Positions 25,648-34,866 of a stretch of DNA of 64,000 nt are shown here, piece after piece. The notes under the pieces are model-generated. The model ran no database searches and was not told where the DNA came from. It was given only the letters and a program-made list of their open reading frames with translations. Source of the stretch: an uncultured Myxococcales bacterium (GTDB lineage Bacteria > Myxococcota_A > Polyangia > Polyangiales > Polyangiaceae). The stretch is from NCBI GenBank assembly GCA_937902985.1, contig CALFNG010000534.1, positions 1 through 64,000 on the forward strand, written 5' to 3'. Each line of letters starts with the position of its first letter. Within the stretch, counting starts at the first letter, position 1. The position numbers were made by a program, and so were the translations under genes.

Positions 25648-28209
25648 TCACCGCGCGATCCCGCGCATGACCACGACCGGCTTGCCCGCCTTGGCCGACG
25701 CCCGGAGGTCGATCCAGCACGAGAGCGCCCAGTCGTCGTTGCCGGCGGGATCGCAGAGGACCTGCACGACCTCCCACGTTCCCGCCGCGACGGCCTCGCC
25801 CGTCTTCTCGATGCGCGTGTTCTGCGGAGCACGCGCCGAGGGGTCGACGCGCAAGGTCGCGTTCTCTTCGAAGAACAGCGCCAGCGCCTGCTCGAAGCGC
25901 GCGGCGGTCCATTCGTCGCCGTCGGCGCCGCCGGCCGAGGCCCGCGTGACCATCACGGCCGCGGCGGGCCAGTCGTGCCGCGCGAGCGCCTTGATCAGCT
26001 GGAACAGGGCGTTACGCACGAGCACCGTGAAGCCGCGCTCGTCGCGGGTGATGTCCGGCTCCTCGATCACCGTCTCGGCGCCGACCTTCGCCGCCTTCTC
26101 GAGGAGCGCTTCGGGCCCCGCCAGGATGCGCTCCCACTCGTCGAGCAGGCTGCTGTCGACGGAGCGGACGATCGCTCGCAAGAAGATCTCGATCTCCTCG
26201 ACCGCGGGGGTCTTGGCGGGCGCCGGAACCGTCTGCACCAGCGCCTTGTACGCGTCGCTCAGGTAACGGAGGAGCGTCCCTTCGGCGCGGCCGAGCTCGT
26301 ATTCGCGGACGTATTCGTTGAAGTCCATGAACTTCTCGACCATCTCGCGCGCGATCGACTTGGGACGCACGTCGTCGCCCTTCACCCAGGGGTGTTTGCT
26401 CGCGAACGCGTTGAACGAGTCGTACACGAGCTCGCGCAGCGGCTTCGGGTACTCGAGCTTCTCGAGCTCGGCGATGCGCTCTTCGTACTCGACGCCGGCC
26501 ATCTTCATCTCGGCCATCTTCAGCGTCTTGACCGCGTCGAGCTGCTGGCGGAGCACGTAGTCCGGGTTCTCGAGGATCGACTCGACCAGCGTCAGCACGT
26601 CGAGCGCATACGTGGGGCTCTCGACGTCGAGCTCGCCCAGCGTGTCGACCAGCCAGAGCGAGAGCGCGTGATGGATCGAGAAGTCGTCTTGCAGATCCGC
26701 GTGCACCTGGATCTTGCGGCCGCCGTCGCCGCTGACGTCTAGGATGCCCGCGTTCACGAGGGCGTCGGCCATCGTGCGGGCCTCGCGCGCGTAGATGCGC
26801 TGCTGCGCCCGGCGCTCGTGCGACCGGTAGATGATGCGCGCGACGTCGAGGCACCCGCCGCCGGGGCGCTCGAGCACGTCGAGGATCATGCTGTGCGTGA
26901 CGCGGAAGCGCGAGGTGAGCGGCTCCGGCTGGGATGTCACCAGGCGATCGAAGGTGGCGCGATCCCACGGCACGTAGCCGCGCTCGGGGGGCTTCTTGCG
27001 CACGATGCGTTTGAGCTTCACACGGTCGCCGCCCGCCTTCTGTTCGAGGCGAAGGTTCTCGATGACGTGCTCGGGCGCCTGCGCCGCCACGTAGCCCTGG
27101 GTGTCGAACCCCTTCCTGCCCGCGCGGCCGGAGATCTGCTGGAAGTCGCGCACGCTGAGCACGGCCGTCTTCTCGCCGTCGTACTTGCAGAGCTGCGTGA
27201 AGAGGACGGTCCGGATCGGGACGTTCACCCCGACGCCGAGCGTGTCCGTCCCGCTCACGATCGCGAGGAGGCCCTTCTGCGCGAGCTTCTCGACGAGGAG
27301 GCGGTACTTCGGCAAGAGCCCGGCGTGGTGGAGGCCGATGCCGTGCACGAGAAAGCGCTTCACCTCCTTGCCGTAGGGCGAATCGAAGCGCACGCCCGCG
27401 GCGTCGATCGCCTCGGCGATCGCGCGCTTTCGCTCCTTGGGCATGAGATCGACGCTCATCAGGTTCTGCGCGTTCTCGGCGGCCGCGCGCTGCGTGAAGT
27501 TGACCACGTAAACGGGCGAGCGCCCGGTCTTCAGGAGGTGCTGGATGGTCTCTTGAAGGGCCGTCTCGCGGTACTCGTAGTCGAGGGGAACCGGGCGATC
27601 GGTCGACCGGACCGTGACCGTCGGCCGGTGGGTCAGCTTCGTCAGCGCCTTCTCGAAGCCCTCGGTCGGCCCGATCGTCGCGCTCATCAGCAGGAACTGC
27701 GCGCGCTCGAGGACGAGCAGCGGAGTCTGCCACGCGACGCCGCGCTCGCGATCGGCGTAGTAGTGGAATTCGTCGACCACGACGCAATCGACGGCCGCCT
27801 CCTTGCCCTCACGGAGCGCGATGTTCGCGAGGATCTCGGCGGTGCAGCAGATGATGTCCGCGTCGCGGTTCACGGCGGCGTCGCCCGTGACCAGGCCCAC
27901 GCGGTCGGCGCCGAAGTCGCGGCAGAGCGCGAAGAACTTCTCGCTGACGAGCGCCTTGATGGGCGCCGTGTAGTAGCTGCGTTTTCGCTGGCTCATCGCG
28001 AAGAAGTGCAGCGCCAGCGCGACGAGCGACTTGCCGCTGCCCGTGGGCGTCGCCAGGGCCACGTTGTTGCCCGTGAAGAGCTCGAGGATCGCCTCTTCCT
28101 GCGCCGGATAGAGCTCGAGGCCCGCTTCCGCGACGTGCCCGAGGAAGAGATCCAGGAGCTCGTCGGGCGACGCGCCGGGGCGAGGAGGGAGGCGATCGGC
28201 GAGCGACAT
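25648..28209 (-). CDS. Ski2-like DEAD/DEAH-box helicase with DUF3516-type C-terminal region
   Basis: An 853-aa superfamily-2 helicase: Q-like YPAQEEAILELF, motif I ATPTGSGKS, Ia APIKALVSEK, motif II DEFH (VVVDEFHYYAD), motif III MSATIG, motif IV-VI VSGTDTLGVGVNVPIRTV and QISGRAGRKGFDTQG. These define the Ski2/Mtr4 branch; the ~400-residue C-terminal alpha-helical region matches the DUF3516 type found in actinobacterial and some proteobacterial helicases. A role in RNA turnover or structured-RNA unwinding is likely but not proven. The start at ATG 28209 (MSLADRLPP) is preferred over 28227. It is divergent from the MaoC gene. Confidence 0.92.
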   Translation of the reverse strand: MSLADRLPPRPGASPDELLDLFLGHVAEAGLELYPAQEEAILELFTGNNVALATPTGSGKSLVALALHFFAMSQRKRSYYTAPIKALVSEKFFALCRDFGADRVGLVTGDAAVNRDADIICCTAEILANIALREGKEAAVDCVVVDEFHYYADRERGVAWQTPLLVLERAQFLLMSATIGPTEGFEKALTKLTHRPTVTVRSTDRPVPLDYEYRETALQETIQHLLKTGRSPVYVVNFTQRAAAENAQNLMSVDLMPKERKRAIAEAIDAAGVRFDSPYGKEVKRFLVHGIGLHHAGLLPKYRLLVEKLAQKGLLAIVSGTDTLGVGVNVPIRTVLFTQLCKYDGEKTAVLSVRDFQQISGRAGRKGFDTQGYVAAQAPEHVIENLRLEQKAGGDRVKLKRIVRKKPPERGYVPWDRATFDRLVTSQPEPLTSRFRVTHSMILDVLERPGGGCLDVARIIYRSHERRAQQRIYAREARTMADALVNAGILDVSGDGGRKIQVHADLQDDFSIHHALSLWLVDTLGELDVESPTYALDVLTLVESILENPDYVLRQQLDAVKTLKMAEMKMAGVEYEERIAELEKLEYPKPLRELVYDSFNAFASKHPWVKGDDVRPKSIAREMVEKFMDFNEYVREYELGRAEGTLLRYLSDAYKALVQTVPAPAKTPAVEEIEIFLRAIVRSVDSSLLDEWERILAGPEALLEKAAKVGAETVIEEPDITRDERGFTVLVRNALFQLIKALARHDWPAAAVMVTRASAGGADGDEWTAARFEQALALFFEENATLRVDPSARAPQNTRIEKTGEAVAAGTWEVVQVLCDPAGNDDWALSCWIDLRASAKAGKPVVVMRGIAR

Positions 28210-28271
28210 CGGCCGATGTCCTAGCACCCCGGTTGACGGGTTGTGCCAAGGTCGCCGATCCTGCCGCCATC

Positions 28272-29120
28272 ATGCCGTTCGACCGAACGCTCGCAGGCCA
28301 GTGGTCGCCGCCCGTCTCGTCGGAAGTCACTCCGAGAGACACCGCCCTCTACGCCCTCGGCGTCGGAGCCAAGCGCGAGGAGCTCGACTTCCTCTACGAG
28401 GGACGCGGGCCGAAGGTGCTCCCGAGCTTCGCCGTCGTTCCGAAGTTCCAGCCAATGCTCGATCTGCTCGCGAAGAGCGGCGGCGACCTCGCGATGCTCG
28501 TGCACAGCGCCGAGCGCGTCACGGTGCATGCGCCGCTCGAGCCTCGCGGGCGCCTCGCGACCACGGCGGCGATCCGCGGCTTCTACGACATGCGCCGGTT
28601 CGCGCAGGTGCTCGTCGACACGAAGAGCCACGACGAGGGGGGCCGGCTCGTCGCCGAGACCACGTCGACGATGCTGTTCCGCGATCAGGGCGGCTTCGGC
28701 GGCGCGCCGATGCCGAAGGCGGCGCCCGGCGTCGAGCGACCGAAGGACGTGCCGCCGACGTTCGCCGTCGAAGAAGGCACGACGCCCGAGCAGGCCCTCC
28801 TCTACCGGCTCTCGGGTGACCACAACCCGCTCCACGCGGATCCCGAGTTCGCCAGACGCGTCGGCTTCGAGCAGGGGCCCATCCTCCACGGGCTTTGCAC
28901 GTTCGGCTTCATGATCCGCCACGCCGCTCGCGCCGTCTGCGGCGGCGACGCCACGCGCATCCGGGCCTTCGAAGCGCAGTTTCGCCGTCCGGTCTGGCCG
29001 GGCGACACCCTCGTGACCGAAGGGTGGCTCGTCTCGCCGGGCGCCCTGGCCCTCCGCGTGAAGGTTCGCGAGCGCGACGAGGCCGTCATCACCAGCGCGT
29101 GGCTCACGTTCGACGCCTGA
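28272..29120 (+). CDS. MaoC-like (R)-enoyl-CoA hydratase
   Basis: The 282-aa protein has an N-terminal degenerate hotdog (about 1-130) and a C-terminal MaoC hotdog with the hydratase-2 motif LSGDHNPLHADPEFA, providing catalytic Asp and His, then GPILHGLCTFGFM. The organisation matches peroxisomal MFE-2 hydratase-2 and bacterial double-hotdog homologues that hydrate trans-2-enoyl-CoA to (R)-3-hydroxyacyl-CoA. ATG 28272 (MPFDRTLAGQ) is used; the 62-bp gap to the divergent helicase carries both promoters. A role in fatty-acid or polyketide precursor metabolism is inferred. Confidence 0.9.
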   Translation: MPFDRTLAGQWSPPVSSEVTPRDTALYALGVGAKREELDFLYEGRGPKVLPSFAVVPKFQPMLDLLAKSGGDLAMLVHSAERVTVHAPLEPRGRLATTAAIRGFYDMRRFAQVLVDTKSHDEGGRLVAETTSTMLFRDQGGFGGAPMPKAAPGVERPKDVPPTFAVEEGTTPEQALLYRLSGDHNPLHADPEFARRVGFEQGPILHGLCTFGFMIRHAARAVCGGDATRIRAFEAQFRRPVWPGDTLVTEGWLVSPGALALRVKVRERDEAVITSAWLTFDA

Positions 29121-29323
29121 GAGGATCCTCGGCGATACGACACCCGTTCACGAGTACGCGCCGGGCACCTGGGGCCCGGCTGAAGCGAGCGCGATCGTCA
29201 CCGGGTTGGGCGGCTGGAGCGACCCGCTCCGACGAGGGCGGGCCCGCACGTGGCGCCGAGGACGCTGGCACGTGGCGCCGAGGGCTCTCTGCGGTTCTCT
29301 CGCCGCGGAGGTAGGTGTGCGCC

Positions 29324-29590
29324 TTACGCGGCGCCTTCCATCAAGATGCGGCCCGACTGGCGGAGGGCGTCGATATCGACGTCGCCTTCGAACGCCTGCT
29401 TGCCCTTGAGGATCATCCACCGCAGCGCGTTGCGCATCGCGCGCACGGCGTTCAGCGCCGAGCGAAGGCTGGGAAACACCCAGGCGAGCGTTCCCGGCTG
29501 GCTCTCGCGCCAGCCGTAGATGACGAGCGTGACGGCGCCCGTCGTTTTCTTCGTCATGCGAGATGCCAACCGGCGAAGGTGCGATCGCAT
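29324..29590 (-). CDS. Small conserved-looking protein of unknown function
   Basis: About 88 residues from ATG 29590, which has GAGGATAAGGAA just upstream; ATG 29557 (MTKKTTGAVTLVIYGW) is an alternative. The protein has a basic N-terminus, a hydrophobic strand VTLVIYGWRE and an amphipathic helix (SALNAVRAMRNALRWMI). I recognise no family. It is divergent from the first histidine kinase gene (80 bp), so the intergenic region is shared. The ~200 bp after its stop hold only a 16-17-bp direct repeat around GCACGTGGCGCCGAGG (about 29247 and 29269). Confidence 0.55.
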   Translation of the reverse strand: MRSHLRRLASRMTKKTTGAVTLVIYGWRESQPGTLAWVFPSLRSALNAVRAMRNALRWMILKGKQAFEGDVDIDALRQSGRILMEGAA

Positions 29591-29669
29591 TTCCTTATCC
29601 TCGGCGCAGCACGAGCGTAAGTCCAATCGGTGATGGTGCAAGCGACATCTGAGCGACGCCACGCATAAG

Positions 29670-31238
29670 ATGCTCCGGGTGGACAGTTCGCACGGTTCGG
29701 GCGCCCCGCCGTCGCCGCCACAGGCTCATTTCGCCACTAGCAGCGTACAAGTAGCTATTTCTTCGTTCCCGCCTCACGCCGGCCGCGCCGGCCGCGCCGG
29801 CCGCGTCTGGCCACTTCTGCCGCTCGCGCCCGCGATCGTGATCCTCGTGGGGCTCACGGTCGCGATGGCGATCGGTCTATTCGGCGTCTCGAACCTGGCG
29901 ACGGCCAGCGACGATCACGCCGCCGCGCGCGCCGAGCTCCTCGCGACCACCCTCGCGGCACGCCTTTCGCGCCTTCCGAACGCCGAGTGGCTCGAGGTCA
30001 TGCAGCTCGCGGGTCGAAAGACCGGAGCCGAGCTCGTGGTGATCTCGTCGAACGGGGGCAACATCTTGTTCGACGCCAGCCTGGGCATGGCCGATCGCGC
30101 GGCCCTCAAGCGCGTCGCGTCGGTGTCGTCGGGCGAGACGTTGACGGGGCTCGGCCGGGCGCGTTTTGCCAGGGCGCCGCTCTTCGTCCGGGGCCTCATG
30201 TCGGGTCAGGTGCTCGTGGCCTTCGTGCGCGAGCCGAGCGCGCCGGAGGCCGCGCCGGCGCTCCTTCGTGCCTTGATCGCGCTGACGACGCTCCTCGTGG
30301 GCGTCGCCGCGGGCGTGGCTTATGCCGTCGGACGCGACGCGAACCGTGACGTGGAGTTCGTCGGCGAGCGCGTTCGGGGGATGGTCCACGTGCGCTCCGA
30401 ACCCACCGGCGAAGCCGTGCCTGTCCGCACCATGGACGAGGTGGGCGCGCTGACGGTCGCCTTCAACGCCCTGGTCGATCGCTTCGCCGCGGCTCAGTCG
30501 AGTTACACGAGCGATCTCGGCCGTGTCCGGGCCGCGGATCGGGATCGTGCGGCGTTCCTCGCCGCCGTGAGCCACGAGCTCCGAAGCCCGCTCAACGCGA
30601 TCCTCGGCTTCGCCGACATCTTGATGACCGAGGTCGACGGCCCTCTCTCGGCGGAGGCGCGCGAAGAGGTCGAGCAGATCCGTGGGTCGGGCAAGCACCT
30701 GCTCGATCTGATCAACGACATCCTCGAGCTGAGCGCCCTCGAGAGCGGGCAGTTGAAGCTCTCGCGCACGCGGGTCGATCTCGCCGCCGTGGCCCATGAC
30801 GTGGTCCGCGAGGCGGCGGGGCTCGTGGGCACGCGGCCGGTCGTCGTGCGCCTCGAGGGCGAGGTTGGAATCCAGGCGCTCGCCGATGCCAAGCGCGTGC
30901 GGCAGATCCTGACGAACCTGGTCGGCAATGCCATCAAGTTCACGCAGCGCGGCGAGGTAGTCGTCGGCCTCGGTCGCGAGGGGCCCTTCGCGCGCCTCAG
31001 CGTGAGCGACACCGGTCAAGGCATCAGCCCGCAAGAGCGGGCGGTCATCTTCGAGGAATACAAGCAGACGAAGGAAGAGCGGTCGCGTCGGCGCGGCACC
31101 GGCCTCGGGCTCGCGATCACGCGCCAGCTCGTGCTGATGCACCGGGGCCGGATCCGGGTCGACAGTGACCTCGGGCGAGGGTCCACGTTCGAAGTGCTCT
31201 TGCCGATGTGGGTCGCGCCGGCAGGGGAGGCCCCATGA
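29670..31238 (+). CDS. Sensor histidine kinase (HAMP-HisKA-HATPase), catalytically complete
   Basis: The 522-aa kinase has TM1 (about 47-72), an extracytoplasmic sensor (75-185), TM2 (200-220), HAMP (220-275), H-box SHELRSPLN with His302, N-box RQILTNLVGNAIKF (411-424), G1 SDTGQGI (446-452) and G2 GTGLGLAI. All autokinase residues are present. A 9-bp tandem (GGCCGCGCC x3, about 29780-29807) encodes GRAGRAGR before TM1. Its TGA overlaps the ATG of a second kinase-like gene (31235-31238). No response-regulator gene is adjacent, so it is an orphan sensor; the partner is unknown. Confidence 0.93.
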   Translation: MLRVDSSHGSGAPPSPPQAHFATSSVQVAISSFPPHAGRAGRAGRVWPLLPLAPAIVILVGLTVAMAIGLFGVSNLATASDDHAAARAELLATTLAARLSRLPNAEWLEVMQLAGRKTGAELVVISSNGGNILFDASLGMADRAALKRVASVSSGETLTGLGRARFARAPLFVRGLMSGQVLVAFVREPSAPEAAPALLRALIALTTLLVGVAAGVAYAVGRDANRDVEFVGERVRGMVHVRSEPTGEAVPVRTMDEVGALTVAFNALVDRFAAAQSSYTSDLGRVRAADRDRAAFLAAVSHELRSPLNAILGFADILMTEVDGPLSAEAREEVEQIRGSGKHLLDLINDILELSALESGQLKLSRTRVDLAAVAHDVVREAAGLVGTRPVVVRLEGEVGIQALADAKRVRQILTNLVGNAIKFTQRGEVVVGLGREGPFARLSVSDTGQGISPQERAVIFEEYKQTKEERSRRRGTGLGLAITRQLVLMHRGRIRVDSDLGRGSTFEVLLPMWVAPAGEAP

Positions 31239-33109
31239 ACAACGCAGGGATGAAGAACGCAGCGGGCCGGATCGTCGCGCGTCTCCTCGCGATCCAGATC
31301 GTGTCCTGGGGCACGATGGAGCTGCTCGTCGTGGTCTTCGCGCCGCGCCTCTTGCTCCTCGATCCGAGCGTGGTGGAGGGCAGCGCGCCGCTGGTTCTCT
31401 GGGGCGCGTTCGCCACGGCGGTGGTCGTCGTCGCCGCGACGGCGCTCGTCGGCCGGCAGGTGCGCCCGGTGCTCCTCGAGCTCACCGTCGGCGCATCGCA
31501 TGTCGAGCCGCGCGACGTGCACGTCCTCTACGACGCCCCGCGGCGTCTCGTGGCGATCGATCTCGCGGGCACCTTCGTCATCGCCGCCGCGACGCTGGTG
31601 ACGCCGCTCCGCCCCCAGACGAACGACCTGTATACGCAGGTCGAGCTCGCGCTCCTCGCGCTCACGATGGCGAGCGTCGCGGCCCTGCCCGCCTACGTGA
31701 CCATGCGGGCGTCGGTGGCGCGCGTGCTCGAGCTCGTCCCCGTCGCGGCTTCTCGCGAGGCGATCGATCTGCTCGGGACCCGTGAGCGGCGGATGTCGCG
31801 GCTGCGACGTAGACTCCTCGCCGCCGTCGTCGCCCCCGTGGCGTTCGTGGCGCTGGGCGCGTCTCTGCTCGTGCACGCGCACCTGCGCGCGTTCGACACG
31901 TCGTCCCGTCAGAACGACGCCGCCGAGCTCGCGCAGGGCGTGCTCGACGTCGTCGACGGCGACCTGCGGGGAACGAAGGCCGCCATCGACGCATCGCGCG
32001 CCTTTGGCTTCGCCTTCGACGAGTCGCGCTCGGCCGCGCTCTTCTCGGCCACCCGAACCGACGATGGGCAGACGGTGCTCACCGTGCCGCTGACGGACGG
32101 GCACGCCATCGCGCGCTTCGAGACGGCGCGACTGAGCCCGGGCACGTCCGTGTACCTGGGCCTCGCGCTGGTCGCGCTCGCGGTGGCAGGCATGCTCGGG
32201 TGGCGTACGGGTCGCGCCTTCGCCGACGACGTCTCGCTCGCCGAGCGGGAGATCGAGGCGACCGGCGTGGCCGACGTACTGCGGGGCGGTCGTATCCGCG
32301 GCGACGCACGCTTCCAGTCGGTGGCCGCGTTGATGAGCGCGACCGACAAGCTCGGGGGGGTCTTTCGCGAGTTCGCGAGCGCCCAGCAGCGCGCCATCGA
32401 CGCGCGGGCCGCGACCGAGCGGATGCGCGGTCTCTTCCTGGCCTCGATGAGCCACGACCTGAAGGCGCCCCTCAACGCCATCCTCGGGTTCGCTGGGCTG
32501 GTCGCGCGCGGCGAGCTGACGGACGGGCAACGCGAGAGCGTTGCGATCATCGAGCAGCGGGGGCTCGAGCTCCTCTACCTGGTCAACACCATCCTCGACG
32601 CGGCGCGCGTCGAGGCCGGCGAGCTCACGGTCTCGCCCGAGAGGACGCGCATCGGCGACATCGTGATGCCGGCGGTGCTCGACGCGCGCGACCTGACCGC
32701 GGGCATGAACGTCGAGATCGTCGGTGAGATCCAGCCGGGCGCACCCCAGGTGATCGCCGATCCGGCGCGCCTGACCCAGGCGGTGACGGCGATCATCCTG
32801 GTGGCCGCGCGGTTCGCCGAGCGGGGACACGTGCTCGTTCGCGCCTCGATGCCGGCGAGCGGCGACCAGCTGCGGATCGACGTCGAAGTGACCGGCCAGG
32901 GCATCGCGGCGGCTGATCAGGAGAAGATCTTCGACGCGTTCAGGCACGCCGACCGCGCGCGACGCCATGGCAGCCTCGGCCTTGGCCCGTCGCTGGCGCG
33001 CTCCATCGTCGATCTCCACGGCGGAGCCATCGACGTCGAGACGACCGAAGCGGGAGGCACCGCGTTTCACGTCTGGGTGCCGAGCGAGCGCGGGACGTCT
33101 CGGTCCTAG
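31235..33109 (+). CDS. Histidine-kinase-like protein with degenerate ATP-binding domain
   Basis: The 624-aa product has up to six membrane helices, a HAMP-like stretch (320-375) and a well-kept H-box MSHDLKAPLNAILGF (His407). Its HATPase domain is altered: aligned with the upstream kinase, both N-box asparagines are Ala and Val (LTQAVTAIILVAARF, about 513-527) and the G1 aspartate is Val (EVTGQGI, 551-557), while the G2-like GSLGLGPSLARSIVD and the F-box IFDAFRHADR remain. Without Asn and Asp it should not bind Mg-ATP normally. It may be phosphorylated on His407 by the overlapping upstream kinase in a heterodimer; this is inference. GGGGAGG lies 5 bp before the ATG. Confidence 0.88.
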   Translation: MNNAGMKNAAGRIVARLLAIQIVSWGTMELLVVVFAPRLLLLDPSVVEGSAPLVLWGAFATAVVVVAATALVGRQVRPVLLELTVGASHVEPRDVHVLYDAPRRLVAIDLAGTFVIAAATLVTPLRPQTNDLYTQVELALLALTMASVAALPAYVTMRASVARVLELVPVAASREAIDLLGTRERRMSRLRRRLLAAVVAPVAFVALGASLLVHAHLRAFDTSSRQNDAAELAQGVLDVVDGDLRGTKAAIDASRAFGFAFDESRSAALFSATRTDDGQTVLTVPLTDGHAIARFETARLSPGTSVYLGLALVALAVAGMLGWRTGRAFADDVSLAEREIEATGVADVLRGGRIRGDARFQSVAALMSATDKLGGVFREFASAQQRAIDARAATERMRGLFLASMSHDLKAPLNAILGFAGLVARGELTDGQRESVAIIEQRGLELLYLVNTILDAARVEAGELTVSPERTRIGDIVMPAVLDARDLTAGMNVEIVGEIQPGAPQVIADPARLTQAVTAIILVAARFAERGHVLVRASMPASGDQLRIDVEVTGQGIAAADQEKIFDAFRHADRARRHGSLGLGPSLARSIVDLHGGAIDVETTEAGGTAFHVWVPSERGTSRS

Positions 33110-33127
33110 GAAGCTACAGTGCCGCGC

Positions 33128-34681
33128 ATGACTCCGGTGCTCTCGAGGGCCCAGATGCGCGCGTTCGATGCGCACGCCATCACGCAGTGCAGCGTGCCGG
33201 CTTTGCTCTTGATGGAAAACGCGGGCCGAGGCGCGACTGACGTGCTCGTCCGCGAGCTCTGCAGCGACGACGCACGCGGGGTCGAAGGCGCTCGCCCCGT
33301 CGTCGTGTGCGGAGCGGGCAACAACGGCGGCGACGGCCTCGTCATCGCGCGCCACTTGCTGGTCCGCGGCGCGTCGCCAACGGTCTTCTTCGCGGGCGAC
33401 GCCGACAAGATGACGCACGACGCCCGGGCGAACTTCGAAGCGTGGCGCGGCCTCGGGGGCGAGATCCAGTGGCTGCCCCCCGGCGCGCCGCTCTCCACGC
33501 TCGAGCACGCGCTCGCGGGCGATCAGATCGTGGTCGACGCACTCTTCGGCACGGGCCTCGATCGGCCGATCGAAGGGTGGCTGGCGACGGTCATCGAATC
33601 GATCAACGGCTCGCGTGGACCGCGCTTCTCGGTCGACCTGCCCTCGGGGCTCGACGCGGACACCGGCGCGGCGCTCGGCGTCGCCGTCGAGGCCACGGTC
33701 ACCGCCACGTTCGCCCACTACAAGCTCGGCTTGCTCACGCCGAACGGCGTCAGCCTGGCCGGGCGCGTGCGCGTCGTCGACATCGGCGTCCCAGCCGCAC
33801 TCGTCGCGTTCGTCGTTTCGGCCGGCAACTCGGCCGAGCGGCTCGAACCAGACGACGTCGCGTCCCTCGTGGCCCGGCGCCCCCCCGGGGCCCACAAGAC
33901 CTCCGCGGGGCATGTCGCCATCGTCGCCGGCTCACCGGGGCGCATCGGGGCTCCACAGCTGTCCGCCCACGGCGCCCTCCGGGCGGGAGCCGGTGTCGCG
34001 ACCATCGCGACCTGGCCCGAGGCCGCATCGGCGTTGCAGTCTCATCTCCTCGAGGTGATGTCGGCGCGGATCGACCCCACGGCGATCGCCGAGAGTCTCG
34101 ACGCTATTCTGCGCGGAAAGCACGCCGTCGTCGTCGGCCCCGGGTTCGGTCTCGGAGACGACGCGCGAATCGCGGTCGAGTACATCCTCGCGGCGTACCA
34201 GGGCCCCGTCGTCGTCGACGCCGACGCGCTCACGATGTTCGCGGGTCGCCCCAGCGTGCTCCTTGCGGCCAAGAACGCCGTTCTCACGCCGCACCCGGGC
34301 GAGGCGGCCAAGCTCCTCGGAAAGTCGACCGCGCAGATCGAGAGCAATCGCTTTCATGCGGCGCGCGAGCTGGTCGCGGCGACGGGGGCGGTCGTCGTCC
34401 TCAAGGGCGCGCACACGATCATCGCCTCGCCTGATTCCCGCCTCGCCATCAGCCCCATTTCCTGTCCCGCGCTGGCCACTGCAGGATCGGGCGACGTGCT
34501 CTCGGGCATCATCGGGGCGCTGGCGTGCACGCTGTCGGGGTTCGACGCGGCCTGCGCAGGCGTCATGCTCCACGCGATGGCCGGCGAGACGTGGTCGCGC
34601 GCCCACGCGGGCGCCGATCGCGGGATGCTCGCCTCGGAGATTGCCGACGCGGTCGCCATCGTGCGCCCGTCGCCGAAGTAA
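33128..34681 (+). CDS. nnrDE: Bifunctional NAD(P)H-hydrate epimerase / ADP-dependent NAD(P)H-hydrate dehydratase
   Basis: The 517-aa protein combines YjeF_N epimerase (about 1-215: VPALLLMENAGRGA, CGAGNNGGDGLVIARHL, DALFGTGLDRP, DLPSGLDADTG) and the ribokinase-like dehydratase (about 225-515: HKTSAGHVAIVAGSPG, VVVGPGFGLG, VVDADALTMF, LTPHPGEAAKLL, ATAGSGDVLSGI with the catalytic Asp). It repairs NADHX and NADPHX formed by heat or GAPDH. The ATG at 33128 or GTG at 33119 could start it. Lone housekeeping gene, in the same direction as the histidine kinases. Confidence 0.96.
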   Translation: MTPVLSRAQMRAFDAHAITQCSVPALLLMENAGRGATDVLVRELCSDDARGVEGARPVVVCGAGNNGGDGLVIARHLLVRGASPTVFFAGDADKMTHDARANFEAWRGLGGEIQWLPPGAPLSTLEHALAGDQIVVDALFGTGLDRPIEGWLATVIESINGSRGPRFSVDLPSGLDADTGAALGVAVEATVTATFAHYKLGLLTPNGVSLAGRVRVVDIGVPAALVAFVVSAGNSAERLEPDDVASLVARRPPGAHKTSAGHVAIVAGSPGRIGAPQLSAHGALRAGAGVATIATWPEAASALQSHLLEVMSARIDPTAIAESLDAILRGKHAVVVGPGFGLGDDARIAVEYILAAYQGPVVVDADALTMFAGRPSVLLAAKNAVLTPHPGEAAKLLGKSTAQIESNRFHAARELVAATGAVVVLKGAHTIIASPDSRLAISPISCPALATAGSGDVLSGIIGALACTLSGFDAACAGVMLHAMAGETWSRAHAGADRGMLASEIADAVAIVRPSPK

Positions 34682-34817
34682 TTCCCCTCGCGGCCCACTG
34701 GCCTCCGCGGCGACCTCCCCGTCGTTCCGTTGCTCGACGGACACAGAGGTTTGGGCGGCCGGACGCGCCGCGGGCCCTGGAACGCTCTTTTTGCAATGAT
34801 TTCGGCAGGTCCAGGAG

Positions 34818-34832
34818 TGGCACCTGGCTTGC
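34818..34832 (+). promoter_or_regulatory. Sigma-54 (-24/-12) promoter for the ECF sigma gene
   Basis: TGGCACCTGGCTTGC matches the sigma-54 consensus TGGCAC-N5-TTGC exactly in its invariant GG and GC, with the required 10-nt spacing. It is 34 bp upstream of ATG 34867, giving a transcript start about 12 bp after the GC and a ~20-nt leader that holds GGAGGAG. Confidence 0.75.
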
Positions 34833-34866
34833 GATGGTCCCGTTCGTACCCACGGAGGAGCCATCG

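Noticed and set aside
29247-29310. Another copy of the dispersed palindromic element (CTCTCTGCGGTTCTCTCGCCGCGGAGG)
   Set aside because: Only a few arm-like bases match and no inverted partner at the right distance.
31016-33913. 965-codon minus-strand frame opposite the second histidine kinase
   Set aside because: Antisense shadow with no recognisable domains.
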